Source: G963702155 sp963702155 (GTDB lineage: Bacteria; Pseudomonadota; Alphaproteobacteria; Micavibrionales; Micavibrionaceae). Taken from it: 64,000 nt of DNA. A program made the position numbers and the translations under genes. Shown piece by piece: positions 55,389 through 64,000 of the stretch (position 1 is the first letter of the stretch; the number at the start of each line of letters is the position of its first letter). Where the stretch lies: positions 1,054,001-1,118,000 of the forward strand of contig OY969717.1 of the NCBI GenBank assembly GCA_963702155.1, written 5' to 3'. The notes beneath the pieces are model-generated. The model saw only the letters and a program-made list of their open reading frames with translations. It was not told the DNA's origin and did not search any database.

Positions 55389-55904
55389 ATGACAGATAAA
55401 TCACCAAAACTAGGGTCTCGCGCGTTCAGAAAATTGAAACAAAAAAGAAACGCCGAAGAAGATAAAAAAAGATACGATGCATATATGGAGCGCGCTTTAG
55501 AAAACGGTGCTATTTCCGAAGAAGAATACCTTGAAGAAAAAAACAAGAATAATGAAAACGGGACAGGTGGTCATTTCACAATACCCAAAGACACAAAACC
55601 TGCCCTAACATACGAAAGCGAATTCGATAAAAAGCTAAAAGCAAAAACCATAACCGCCGTTTTCCAAAACATTGTTAAAGAAAGCGCGCCGATCTACAAC
55701 GAACATGGCGATAGCTATAGTAAATGTCAATTCCAGATTGAGGCCGATAACAAAACACATAATATAAACAGCTACGTTAAAAGCGATATTGCGAAACAGC
55801 TCCTAAACAAAAACGAAGAACGTGAATACGCAACAGATCATTTCAAATTCCATAACGGCAAAAAAACAACACAAGCCGCCGTTTTAAGGCCTATAAATCT
55901 ATAA
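55389..55904 (+). CDS. Uncharacterised charged protein
   Basis: 171 residues, Lys/Glu/Asn-rich, no signal peptide, no membrane helix. The N-terminal part (KLGSRAFRKLKQKRNAEEDK) is strongly basic and helical; the middle has TGGHFTIPKDTKPALTYESE. An AGGAAAG ribosome site precedes it. No known domain. It stands between the transpeptidase and purB. Confidence 0.6.
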   Translation: MTDKSPKLGSRAFRKLKQKRNAEEDKKRYDAYMERALENGAISEEEYLEEKNKNNENGTGGHFTIPKDTKPALTYESEFDKKLKAKTITAVFQNIVKESAPIYNEHGDSYSKCQFQIEADNKTHNINSYVKSDIAKQLLNKNEEREYATDHFKFHNGKKTTQAAVLRPINL

Positions 55905-56003
55905 CCATCCCTATTATTTTCTTTATGAAAGGGCTTTATTGTTGGCCGCGCTTTGTTTATAAGGTGTTTTGAAATCACAGTGTAAAAATAAGGTAATAAA
56001 CAC

Positions 56004-57302
56004 ATGATCCCGCGCTACTCACGCCCGCAAATGGCCAAGATATTCGAACCCGAAAACAAATTTAAGATTTGGCTGGAAATCGAAGCCCTCGCCTGTGAAA
56101 AAATGGCTGAGCTGGACATCATACCGGCGAGTGTACCAAAAGTTTTACGGGAAAAAGGAAACTTTGACGTCGCCCGCATCGATGAAATTGAACGTGAAGT
56201 CAAACACGATGTTATCGCATTCCTAACCTCCGTCGCCGAATATATTGGCCCTGATTCCCGCTACGTTCATCAGGGGATGACCTCCTCCGATGTGGTCGAT
56301 ACCGCTTTCGCTGTACAACTCACGCAAGCTTCTGATATTCTATTAAAAGATTTGGATAAACTACTGTCTGCATTAAAGAAACGCGCGCTCGAACATAAAG
56401 AAACGCTATGTATCGGAAGGAGCCACGGCATTCATGCCGAACCAACAACATTCGGCCTTAAACTCGCCGGTCATTATGCCGCGTTTAAACGCGCGAAAGA
56501 GCGTTTAATAAACGCGCGCAAAGAAATCGCAACCGCCACCATTTCCGGCGCGGTTGGTACATACGCGCACCTGCCGCCAGATGTCGAAAAACATGTTGCC
56601 GAAAAACTGGGTTTAACCCCTGAAACCATCGCCACACAAGTCATTCCGCGCGATCGTCATGCAATGTTTTTCTGCACGCTCGGTATTATCGCCTCCTCAG
56701 TAGAAAATCTGGCTACGGAAATTCGCCATTTACAGCGCACCGAAGTCCGCGAAGCCGAAGAATTTTTTGCCAAAGGCCAAAAAGGTTCAAGCGCAATGCC
56801 GCATAAACGCAACCCCATCCTGACCGAAAACCTGACAGGCCTTGCGCGCGTTGTCCGCGCTACCGTAACGCCCGCCTTGGAAAATGTGACACTGTGGCAT
56901 GAACGCGATATTTCGCACTCTTCGGTCGAGCGTAACATCGCCCCCGATGCCTGTGTCACACTTGATTTTGCCCTTGGCCGCCTGAACAATGTAATTGAAA
57001 ACCTGCTCGTCTATCCTGATACAATGATGGAGAATCTGGAAAAAATGAACGGCCTTGTTTTTTCTCAAGGCGTCCTCCTTGCCCTCACCCAAGCCGATGT
57101 AAGCCGTGAAGACGCCTACAAAATAGTGCAGCGTAACGCCATGAAAGTATGGGAAGAAAAAGGAAAAACATCTCTTAAAGATGCGCTTGAGAATGATTCA
57201 CAAGTAACTGAAAACCTTGACAAAAACAAACTAAACGCTATCTTTGATTATAACAATTACACTAAACATATACCCGATATTATCAACCGCGCTTTGGCGT
57301 GA
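56004..57302 (+). CDS. purB: Adenylosuccinate lyase
   Basis: 432 residues, typical for the short form. YVHQGMTSSDVVDTAFAVQL, GRSHGIHAEPTTFGLKLA with catalytic His, and the signature GQKGSSAMPHKRNPIL are present. It acts twice in purine synthesis, on SAICAR and adenylosuccinate. Frame intact. A 32-base gap separates it from bfr. Confidence 0.97.
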   Translation: MIPRYSRPQMAKIFEPENKFKIWLEIEALACEKMAELDIIPASVPKVLREKGNFDVARIDEIEREVKHDVIAFLTSVAEYIGPDSRYVHQGMTSSDVVDTAFAVQLTQASDILLKDLDKLLSALKKRALEHKETLCIGRSHGIHAEPTTFGLKLAGHYAAFKRAKERLINARKEIATATISGAVGTYAHLPPDVEKHVAEKLGLTPETIATQVIPRDRHAMFFCTLGIIASSVENLATEIRHLQRTEVREAEEFFAKGQKGSSAMPHKRNPILTENLTGLARVVRATVTPALENVTLWHERDISHSSVERNIAPDACVTLDFALGRLNNVIENLLVYPDTMMENLEKMNGLVFSQGVLLALTQADVSREDAYKIVQRNAMKVWEEKGKTSLKDALENDSQVTENLDKNKLNAIFDYNNYTKHIPDIINRALA

Positions 57303-57334
57303 CCAAGACCTAAATCAACCAAAGGAGAAAAGCC

Positions 57335-57829
57335 ATGAAAGGCGATAAAAAAGTCATAGAATTCCTCAACGATGCTTTAAAAAAAGAATTAACCGCAGTC
57401 AGCCAGTATTTCCTGCATTCCCGTATGTTGGATGATTGGGGCGTAACCAAACTTGCCCGCCACGAGTACAACGAATCCATCGAAGAAATGAAACACGCGG
57501 ATGAACTCATAAAACGCATTTTATTTCTTGAAGGCATTCCAAATTTACAAGAATTAAACAAACTTCTCATCGGAGAAGATGTAAAAGAAATTCTTGAATG
57601 CGACCTCAAATTAGAGCTGGACGGCGTTATATCTTATAAAGCCGCCGTTGCGCATTGCGAATCTGTACAAGATTTTGTAAGCCGTGATCTTTTCATGAAA
57701 ATTTTGGTCGAAGAAGAAGGTCACGTTGATTATCTGGAAACACAGCTTGAAATGATCGAAAAACTCGGCATCGTGAATTATACAAAACTAAATTCCGAAG
57801 CTGCAATTGATCAACATGCAAACGCTTAG
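57335..57829 (+). CDS. bfr: Bacterioferritin
   Basis: 164 residues. The diiron ligands are all present at their canonical positions: Glu-18, Glu-51, His-54, Glu-94, Glu-127 and His-130. The haem ligand Met-52 is in IEEMKHADE. It stores iron in a 24-mer. An AAGGAG ribosome site precedes it. The partner ferredoxin gene (bfd-like) lies 740 bases on. Confidence 0.97.
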   Translation: MKGDKKVIEFLNDALKKELTAVSQYFLHSRMLDDWGVTKLARHEYNESIEEMKHADELIKRILFLEGIPNLQELNKLLIGEDVKEILECDLKLELDGVISYKAAVAHCESVQDFVSRDLFMKILVEEEGHVDYLETQLEMIEKLGIVNYTKLNSEAAIDQHANA

Positions 57830-57866
57830 GGCAAAATTTAAGAGGTAACGCCTTTAAATTAGAAAA

Positions 57867-57909
57867 CCACATAATCCCCGCGAAAGCGGGGATATGCTTA
57901 TGTGGCTTT
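57867..57909. terminator. Bidirectional terminator after bfr
   Basis: ATCCCCGC-GAAA-GCGGGGAT with an outer CCACATA / TATGTGG pair (57867-57905), then T-rich sequence. The GAAA loop makes it stable. It serves bfr and the convergent thioredoxin-like gene. Confidence 0.85.
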
Positions 57910-57916
57910 AAAAAAA

Positions 57917-58390
57917 TCAGCCGCCTTTTATAAACGCCTCTATATCCTCAATCTTAAGAGTCCCTTGCACCACAACCTTGCCCGCGCCATCAATAAGCGC
58001 CATATATGGCACATGGCCGGGATATTGAATGCCCGTGCGCTTCAAAACCTGTTTCAAATGCCCTTTGTAAGATTGCTCTGCCAAAACCACCGGAAAACCG
58101 ACCTGCTCAAATTTGCTCATATATTTTGCTAAGGCTTCCGCATCTTTATCCATGGATAACGCAACAACACTGCCATCAAAATCTTCTTCCAACGCAACCA
58201 TCGCCGGTATAACCTTCCGGCAGTACCCGCACCATGATGTATAAATAACAACAACATGTCGCCCTTCACGCGATTGTATAAAGGAGACCGCCTCCTCCGG
58301 CGATAAGGGCTGTACCTTGGGTGTAACTGCATGCCCGCCAACTGAAAACGCTAATAAAGCCACTAAAAATAATAAGGAAAACCGAGCCAT
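57917..58390 (-). CDS. Exported thioredoxin-like protein
   Basis: 157 residues from the ATG at 58390. Signal peptide (about 1-22), then VVVIYTSWCGYCRKVIPAMV with a CGYC redox pair. YPGHVPYMALIDGAGKVV follows, with the cis-Pro region. It likely reduces or isomerises disulfides in the periplasm. It is divergent from the Bfd-like gene. Confidence 0.85.
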   Translation of the reverse strand: MARFSLLFLVALLAFSVGGHAVTPKVQPLSPEEAVSFIQSREGRHVVVIYTSWCGYCRKVIPAMVALEEDFDGSVVALSMDKDAEALAKYMSKFEQVGFPVVLAEQSYKGHLKQVLKRTGIQYPGHVPYMALIDGAGKVVVQGTLKIEDIEAFIKGG

Positions 58391-58505
58391 AAATAATCCG
58401 CTAAAGTTGTTATTACGTATAAAAAGCATAATCGCACAAAAAAAGAAACGAATAACTTACGAACACTAAATGAGAATGACTTGCAGTAACAATTAAACAT
58501 TGCTA

Positions 58506-58528
58506 TTGATAATGAAAGTGATTCTTAA
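58506..58528. promoter_or_regulatory. Fur-type iron box
   Basis: GATAATGAAAGTGATTCTT (58508-58526) agrees with the 19-base Fur consensus at 14 positions. A second partial site, TGAGAATGA, lies about 25 bases upstream. Both are in the promoter gap of the Bfd-like gene. Confidence 0.6.
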
Positions 58529-58570
58529 TTAGATAAAAAACCTCAAATTTCTACTTAAAAAGTTAATATC

Positions 58571-58780
58571 ATGATAGTATGTCTCTGCCACCCTTTTAGC
58601 GATAAAAAAATTAAGGAACATCTTGACAAAAAACAAGGTAAAACGCGTGTAGCGGCCGTTTATGCCAGTTGTTCTGATGGCAAAAAACCAAATTGTTGCT
58701 CATGTTTGGAAACTATAAAGGACTTGGTAAAATCACATAATGCAAAGGCTGGCGCGTTGCCACAAACCAAAACAGCATAG
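58571..58780 (+). CDS. Bacterioferritin-associated ferredoxin-like protein
   Basis: 69 residues. MIVCLCHPFSDKKIKEHL at the start and KPNCCSCLETIKDLV near residue 38 supply a CxC and CxxC-type [2Fe-2S] set as in Bfd. Bfd reduces the ferric core of bacterioferritin to release iron. The Fur-type box ahead fits induction by iron limitation. Not immediately next to bfr but in the same locus. Confidence 0.85.
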   Translation: MIVCLCHPFSDKKIKEHLDKKQGKTRVAAVYASCSDGKKPNCCSCLETIKDLVKSHNAKAGALPQTKTA

Positions 58781-58925
58781 CTCAGATGTTAAAAACGCTA
58801 TGCTTTGGTGGAAAACTTGCGGCCACATACAAATCCCCCCTTGAAAACGGTACGCAAATATGCGACCTCTTTTATTCACTAAATAAATGACACTTTTTTA
58901 TAAATCCAAACATTAAGGACACGTC

Positions 58926-59501
58926 ATGTTAAAATCTTTGATCCTTACCGCAGGGAGCCTATTTATTATGAGCACAGCAACAGCCAATACCGCAAACGCG
59001 GCCGATCCGGAAAATACAATCTACATGCGCCTATCTACCGGCGGGACAGCAACAATCGAATTACTGCCTGATCTCGCCCCCAAACATGTTGAACGTATCA
59101 AAACTTTAACTCGCGAAGGCTTTTACGATGGCTTAATTTTTCACCGTGTAATTGATGGGTTCATGGCACAAACTGGTGATCCTACGGGCACAGGCATGCA
59201 AGGCTCTGATAAAGGCACAATGGATCAAGAGTTTTCCGATTATGATTATAAGCGTGGCACCGTTGGTATGGCACGCACAAATGACCCGAACAGCGCAAAT
59301 TCACAGTTCTTTATCTGTTTCACCGATACAGGCTGTAGCTTCCTAACCGGAAAGTACACAGTTTTTGGTCAGGTAAAAGACGGCATGGAAAATGTTGATA
59401 AAATCGCACGCGGCGAACCACCCGCAAAGCCGGATTCAATAGAAAAAATGATTATCGCTGCCGATGTAGACACTGATAAGGCAGAGCCTGTAGCTAAATA
59501 A
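58926..59501 (+). CDS. Peptidylprolyl isomerase, cyclophilin type (exported)
   Basis: 191 residues. Signal peptide ends near residue 27 (ANTANAAD). Cyclophilin blocks: FYDGLIFHRVIDGFMAQTGD with catalytic Arg, GTVGMARTNDPNSANSQFFI, and FLTGKYTVFGQVKDGM. It assists folding in the periplasm. Single gene with its own terminator. Confidence 0.94.
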   Translation: MLKSLILTAGSLFIMSTATANTANAADPENTIYMRLSTGGTATIELLPDLAPKHVERIKTLTREGFYDGLIFHRVIDGFMAQTGDPTGTGMQGSDKGTMDQEFSDYDYKRGTVGMARTNDPNSANSQFFICFTDTGCSFLTGKYTVFGQVKDGMENVDKIARGEPPAKPDSIEKMIIAADVDTDKAEPVAK

Positions 59502-59525
59502 AGAAGCACAATAATAAAAAATATA

Positions 59526-59559
59526 AAAAGCCGGCATAATTTCAAGTGCTGGCTTTTTT
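59526..59559 (+). terminator. Intrinsic terminator of the cyclophilin gene
   Basis: AAGCCGGCA (59528-59536) pairs with TGCTGGCTT (59547-59555, one G-T pair) followed by six Ts. Confidence 0.85.
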
Positions 59560-59760
59560 CTATAGAACGGGTAAATCCTCTGGTTATTAAAAAAATATTG
59601 CATAGCAAAAAGGCTTTTTCTTGCAACCATTTGTCCAGTGCTTTATTTTTTAGTTGCGTAATAAACTATAAACCAGTAAGAGAAACAAAATTTAAATTAT
59701 AGTTTAAATAATAAAGCGGTAACTACACTTTTAACTTTTAAAATACAGGATTAAAAAACC

Positions 59761-61410
59761 ATGCCTGATTCTTGGTGGCGCGGCGCGCTTATGTACCAAC
59801 TCTACCCCCGTAGTTTTTATGATTCCAGAAATGATGGAATCGGCGATATTCCGGGTATCACAGAAAAGCTTGATTACATCGCGGACCTTGGCGTAGATGG
59901 CATCTGGATTTCTCCATGTTTCCAATCTCCTATGAAAGATTACGGATACGATGTTTCGGATTATAAAAATATCGACCCGATTTTCGGAAATATTGATGAT
60001 TTTGATAAGCTTTTAGATAAGGCGCATAAGCTAAATTTACGCATCTTGCTAGATCTCGTTTTAAGCCATACCTCCGATCAACATCGATGGTTCAAGGAAA
60101 GCCGTGAGAGCCGTGATAATCCTAAATTTGATTGGTATGTTTGGGCAGACCCACGTCCCGACGGCTCCGCGCCCAATAACTGGCAGTCATGTTTTGGCGG
60201 TCAGGCGTGGACATTCAATCCCAAACGCGGGCAATACTATCTACATAATTTCCTGAGCGAGCAACCCGATCTAAACTTCCATAATCCGGATGTACAAGAT
60301 GCTGTCCTGGATATCGCAAAATTCTGGCTTGATAAGGGCGTTGATGGTTTCCGCATGGATGTTGTGAACTTCTATTTTCACGACCCTGCCCTGCGCGATA
60401 ACCCGCCGAGAACAGAAGGCGTAAAATACGCACTGCAATTCGAAAGCTTTGACCCCTATTCAATGCAGCAGCATATCTTTGATAAATCACGCCCTGAAAA
60501 CCTTGTATTCCTCAAGCGTTTCCGCAAATTGATGGACAAATACGAAGACCGCATGACCATCGGTGAGGTGGGCGACGACCATCCATATCGCCTGTCTTGC
60601 CAATATACGGCGGGTGCGGATTATTTGAACACAACCTACAACACGCATATGATGTCGGGTAAGCATAAAGAGCTGACCGCCGCCCTTGTCCGTGAACCTG
60701 TAGAAGAGTTCATAAATTGTCCCGAAAATAAAGGCAGCTGGCCGTCATGGGCATTCTCAAACCACGATGTGGTGCGTGCGGCCTCACGCTGGCATCCGAA
60801 CCCGACCGGTTTTGATGATGATCCGCGTTTATCGCGCATGCTGTTAGTGCTTTTAGGATCGCTACAAGGTACAGTATTTATTTACCAAGGTGAAGAGCTT
60901 GGCCTACCTGAAGCCGAGCTAAAATTTGAAGAACTTCAGGATCCTTGGGGCATTTATCTTTGGCCGGAATGGCAGGGCCGCGATGGGTGCAGAACTCCAA
61001 TGCCTTGGACAAACGACGAAAATGGCGGGTTTTCAAAAACCAAGCCATGGCTTCCTGTACCGGACCGCCATATCGAACGTAATCCCGAAGATCAGGAAAA
61101 ACGCTCTGATTCAATGCTGAATTTCTCTCGTGAATTTATTCACTGGCGTAAAAAACAGTCAACAATGACCAAAGGCGATATCGATTTCATCGACACAACC
61201 GATAAATATTTCTTAATGTTTACACGGACACATAATGATGAAACATTTTATTGCATGTTCAATATGAAGGATCGCGATTTTAGCTTTACACTTGAGGGCA
61301 ATAATTTAGAAGCTGTCTACGAAAGTAAAGCCGCTGCCAATGCAACCATAAGCGACGGCACGGTAACCCTGCCTCCATATGGCTTTTTCATTGGTAAAAT
61401 CAAAGCGTAA
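59761..61410 (+). CDS. GH13 alpha-glucosidase
   Basis: 549 residues, no signal peptide. Catalytic TIM-barrel motifs: DLVLSHTSDQHRWF (region I), GFRMDVVNFYFHD with nucleophile Asp (II), MTIGEVGDD with acid/base Glu (III) and FSNHDVVRAASRW with the third Asp (IV). It fits the oligo-1,6-/alpha-glucosidase subfamily acting on short maltose- or sucrose-type sugars in the cytoplasm. No transporter is adjacent. Single gene with a terminator. Confidence 0.93.
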   Translation: MPDSWWRGALMYQLYPRSFYDSRNDGIGDIPGITEKLDYIADLGVDGIWISPCFQSPMKDYGYDVSDYKNIDPIFGNIDDFDKLLDKAHKLNLRILLDLVLSHTSDQHRWFKESRESRDNPKFDWYVWADPRPDGSAPNNWQSCFGGQAWTFNPKRGQYYLHNFLSEQPDLNFHNPDVQDAVLDIAKFWLDKGVDGFRMDVVNFYFHDPALRDNPPRTEGVKYALQFESFDPYSMQQHIFDKSRPENLVFLKRFRKLMDKYEDRMTIGEVGDDHPYRLSCQYTAGADYLNTTYNTHMMSGKHKELTAALVREPVEEFINCPENKGSWPSWAFSNHDVVRAASRWHPNPTGFDDDPRLSRMLLVLLGSLQGTVFIYQGEELGLPEAELKFEELQDPWGIYLWPEWQGRDGCRTPMPWTNDENGGFSKTKPWLPVPDRHIERNPEDQEKRSDSMLNFSREFIHWRKKQSTMTKGDIDFIDTTDKYFLMFTRTHNDETFYCMFNMKDRDFSFTLEGNNLEAVYESKAAANATISDGTVTLPPYGFFIGKIKA

Positions 61411-61433
61411 ACATTCAAATACATAAAATCTAT

Positions 61434-61470
61434 AAAAAGCCTGCTCTTCTCTTAAAGATGCAGGCTTTTT
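61434..61470. terminator. Bidirectional terminator
   Basis: AAAAAGCCTGC (61434-61444) pairs with GCAGGCTTTTT (61460-61470). Sits between the convergent glucosidase gene and the next gene. Confidence 0.9.
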
Positions 61471-61487
61471 ATATAACAGTAACACGT

Positions 61488-62312
61488 TTACTTTTTCTTT
61501 GGATTGGGTTTTGCAGCCGCGGGTTCTGAAACATTTTTATCTATAGATACTTCATTTTTCTCACTTGCATTTTCACCGCCTCCATCATCTTCAAGCTCGA
61601 ACATAACCGGCGCGTTGCTCACGCTATCAACATCTAAAACCGGCGCAGCCTGTCGTTTCTTAGATTTGATCGCTTCCAGTTTTTCAAACTCGCTATGCTC
61701 AAGTTCCAAAACCTTAACGGCATCAATCATCTTATCAATCATCTTTTCTAATGCGCCCTCTTTATCCAAAGGATCAGGCAAATCAATACGGAGCAACGAG
61801 GCTTCGCCTTTAAAAATACAAATAACCCACGCATTTTTAGTCTTCATAAGATCGGTGAGCGCCGTGATCCGCGCATTATTCAAATATGCTTCTAACATGG
61901 CCACATTGCTACTGCCCGCGATGTACTCCTTTTTCCATGTTGTATGCTCCGGCTTATATTCGCCCTCAATACCGAGCCGATTGACGATTGAAACCATCTC
62001 CCCGCTTGCAATTCCGGTATCTGCGGGCAGAAGGCTATTAATTTGAACTTCCAAAGCCGTCAGTTTTCGTGTGCGCCGCTCATCATCTGAAATAAATTCG
62101 CTTGTAAAAACGCTTATGGTTCTATCATCAACAACCCCGCTAATCTCTGGCGATGTTAAAAGCCCGGCGCTTTTGTACCGAACCTTGTTTTTCGCCGCAT
62201 ATGCGCGCCACGTTTTTTTTTGCCTGGTCGCGATAAGAATAGTCCAACCGGAAAAAAACAACAATGATGCCGCAAGAAGCCCCCATAAAACAAACCAGAA
62301 AGATACATCCAC
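61488..62312 (-). CDS. Membrane-anchored protein of unknown function
   Basis: 274 residues. One N-terminal membrane helix (about 4-26, FWFVLWGLLAASLLFFSGW), a cytoplasmic globular part, and an Asp/Glu/Lys-rich C-terminal tail ending PAAAKPNPKKK. Segments such as TSPEISGVVDDRTISVFTSE may mark a conserved domain but I do not recognise it. Convergent with the glucosidase, divergent from the XRE regulator. Confidence 0.65.
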   Translation of the reverse strand: MDVSFWFVLWGLLAASLLFFSGWTILIATRQKKTWRAYAAKNKVRYKSAGLLTSPEISGVVDDRTISVFTSEFISDDERRTRKLTALEVQINSLLPADTGIASGEMVSIVNRLGIEGEYKPEHTTWKKEYIAGSSNVAMLEAYLNNARITALTDLMKTKNAWVICIFKGEASLLRIDLPDPLDKEGALEKMIDKMIDAVKVLELEHSEFEKLEAIKSKKRQAAPVLDVDSVSNAPVMFELEDDGGGENASEKNEVSIDKNVSEPAAAKPNPKKK

Positions 62313-62462
62313 TTTTTAAAAAAACTCCTGTTAGAAAAACTTTTAAATTAACGGATTTCATTCTAACGATAAAAAATCATATTGGCTATACCGTGATACT
62401 TATAGATAAATAAGGTATAATAAATAAGTAAGGCAGCCATTAACGGCGCTGAAGGAGTATCA

Positions 62463-63119
62463 ATGATCACAATTGAACAATGCAGAGCCGCACGCGGCCT
62501 TATAGGGTGGACACAGCAAGATTTAGCCGACGCCTCCGGCTTATCAAAAACAGCCATAAACAATTTTGAAAAAGAACACTCGGATATAAAGGCCGAATCT
62601 CTAAACGCCATTCGATTGGCATTTGAAAGTCTGGATATAGAATTTATTGCTCAAGATGGTGTAAAGAAAAAAAGTGAAAGCGCCTTGTTCTTAAAGGAAA
62701 CATACGCATTTGAAAGCTTGCTAACCGACATTATAACAACATTGGAATCATCGAATGACAAAACGCTGCGTATCATTGATTTAAACGCATTATATATACA
62801 TGAAATAAAGAATATAGCCCCAGATACACTTATAAATAAACTAAACAAAGCAGCGCAAAGTATTAAAATTATTACATTAAAAGGCTCGCCGAAAGACTTT
62901 AAATCAGAAGACACCAAAATTAAGGGGATGCATATAATCCATTTAAATTTGGAAGACATAGATAAAAATATTGTAATACCAACCACATTTATTTACGGCC
63001 AAAAAGTTGCCTATAGAATGTGGAATAAAAGTGGATATGTTATTTTAAATGCATCCGCATTTAAAAAGGCCGAATTGCAAAGGTTTAATACACTTATAAA
63101 CCATATAAAGAACATTTAA
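62463..63119 (+). CDS. XRE-family transcriptional regulator with unknown C-terminal domain
   Basis: 218 residues. Helix-turn-helix at about 5-60: ARGLIGWTQQDLADASGLSK, followed by TAINNFEKEHSDI. The C-terminal 150 residues hold no known motif but are likely a ligand or dimer domain (RIIDLNALYIHEIKNIAP). A GAAGGAG ribosome site lies 5 bases before the ATG. Target unknown; it may regulate itself or the divergent membrane-protein gene. Confidence 0.8.
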   Translation: MITIEQCRAARGLIGWTQQDLADASGLSKTAINNFEKEHSDIKAESLNAIRLAFESLDIEFIAQDGVKKKSESALFLKETYAFESLLTDIITTLESSNDKTLRIIDLNALYIHEIKNIAPDTLINKLNKAAQSIKIITLKGSPKDFKSEDTKIKGMHIIHLNLEDIDKNIVIPTTFIYGQKVAYRMWNKSGYVILNASAFKKAELQRFNTLINHIKNI

Positions 63120-63129
63120 ATCATCCATA

Positions 63130-63164
63130 AAAAAGAAGCAGAGCGATTAAACCCTGCTTCTTTT
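63130..63164. terminator. Bidirectional terminator
   Basis: AAAAAGAAGCAG (63130-63141) pairs with CTGCTTCTTTT (63154-63164). Between two convergent genes. Confidence 0.85.
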
Positions 63165-63190
63165 AAAACATTCACACATTTTTTAAAATC

Positions 63191-63838
63191 TTAGTGATAA
63201 CGCGCTTCACCTTCTGAATCGCTGCGATGCACATAATGATCAAGGTTGCTTGGAATATGCACACGCATATCTTTTTCAACATGCGCTAACAAATCATCCG
63301 TCGCGTAGTTTTGCTGGTTACGACCTGCAATTTCAACAACCTGACTTAAAAGATTTTCGGCATGAGATACAAGCGCTTCGGCTTTGCCCGTACTGATCAA
63401 ATCCTTTTCGGCATTATTTTTGATCTTCTCGGCGACAATTTCTTCATGCTCACCAACCAGATCAATTTTCTGCTCCAGTTTATGAATAGCCTGCCCAAAG
63501 AAACCGGCTTGCTTATCAACCACATCAACTTTTTTCTCAAGTTTTTGCATGGAGTCTGAAAACGCATTGGCTTGTTCGCCAACATTGCTAACCTTGCTGG
63601 AAAGCATATCAATCGAGCTTGAGAATTTACCCGTTTGCTCGTCAACTACATCGACTTTTTGCTCAAGCTTGTAAATAGCATCGCTAAAAAAACCGGTCTG
63701 CTTACGCACAATTTCAAATCCGGAACGCAAACGCTCAAAACCTGCCCCCAATACTATACTCGTACCAACCGCTGCAACGGCCGCGAATACTGCCATCATC
63801 ATCGATATTGCTACTATAGTTTCCACTTCTAATGTCAT
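63191..63838 (-). CDS. Membrane-anchored coiled-coil protein with 21-residue repeats
   Basis: 215 residues. An N-terminal membrane helix (about 8-32) is followed by tandem 21-residue units (about 45-130), each like VDVVDKQAGFFGQAIHKLEQK. Three units are near-identical in pattern with a fourth partial at each end. Three heptads per unit predict a long coiled coil. The C-terminal part is soluble, ending DSEGEARYH. A structural or partition-like role is possible but unproven. Confidence 0.75.
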   Translation of the reverse strand: MTLEVETIVAISMMMAVFAAVAAVGTSIVLGAGFERLRSGFEIVRKQTGFFSDAIYKLEQKVDVVDEQTGKFSSSIDMLSSKVSNVGEQANAFSDSMQKLEKKVDVVDKQAGFFGQAIHKLEQKIDLVGEHEEIVAEKIKNNAEKDLISTGKAEALVSHAENLLSQVVEIAGRNQQNYATDDLLAHVEKDMRVHIPSNLDHYVHRSDSEGEARYH

Positions 63839-64000
63839 GGTTATAACCCTTTCTTTAATATCTTAAAACGAAAGGCTTAATGCCAAATTCGTCATTTATT
63901 TTCACGTAACAAAGCCTCGGCCACCTTATGAATCTAAAGTCATCATGGTGAAAATTCCGCTTGACCAAACAAGCTGCTTATATGCAACTCATTTATTATG

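Noticed and set aside
63839..64000. Possible gene end at the right edge
   Set aside because: Short open stretches exist on both strands but too little sequence is present to support any of them.

Overview
The window looks like a chromosomal segment of an AT-leaning alphaproteobacterium, probably a metagenome-derived assembly. The gene order argues for Alphaproteobacteria: serS - pcm - LysM/M23 lipoprotein - yajC - secD - secF - Mth938-like gene, followed by a squalene/phytoene-synthase-like gene and trmFO; rdgB-rph divergent from hrcA-grpE-dnaK-dnaJ-dapB; and GGAAC-type (EcfG-like) stress promoters. No IS element, prophage, CRISPR array or rRNA operon is visible. A lineage below class level (for example Micavibrio-like) is only a guess.

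Layout. 1-4.3 kb: a partial periplasmic alpha-carbonic anhydrase, trmFO, a small DRVEIS-motif protein, a phytoene-synthase-like protein and an iron-type superoxide dismutase. 4.3-12.4 kb: a minus-strand block with a VOC protein, the Sec accessory genes, an NlpD-like lipoprotein, pcm and serS. An odd isochorismatase-like gene sits where surE is usually found. 12.5-20.9 kb: N-formylglutamate amidohydrolase, lipB, tRNA-Leu(AAG), the malic enzyme-PTA fusion maeB, mgtE, a GNAT and a class A PBP. 21-29.5 kb: rnhA, thrB, ispH, gmhA, a metallophosphatase, xseB-ispA, rdgB and rph. 29.5-37.5 kb: the heat-shock cluster and dapB. 37.5-44.7 kb: an Ada-type alkyl transferase, nth, a bactofilin, uvrC, a pentapeptide-repeat protein, a MarR-like regulator and tRNA-Leu(UAA). 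44.8-47.7 kb: an O-antigen-ligase-like membrane protein overlapping a MscS channel. 47.7-50.3 kb: a compact stress island (DUF2383, entericidin, holin-X-like, DUF883, PNPOx-like protein, anti-sigma-like peptide), mostly behind GGAAC-type promoters. 50.3-64 kb: a peptidase, a CinA-like protein, map, two tiny genes, radC, an L,D-transpeptidase, purB, bacterioferritin and its Bfd-like ferredoxin behind a Fur-like box, a cyclophilin, a GH13 alpha-glucosidase, an XRE regulator and a repeat coiled-coil protein. The last 160 bases hold no gene I can support.

The main oddity is a set of 16 single-base indels that break four conserved genes: dnaK 8, serS 6, secD 1, pcm 1. Each falls at a codon third position. 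In 13 the codon carries two alternative third bases side by side, and both are synonymous (CTT+G, CAA+G, GAA+G and so on). In 3 the third base is missing. Removing or adding these bases restores one continuous frame in every gene. This looks like a mixed-strain assembly error at synonymous SNPs, not gene decay or programmed frameshifting.
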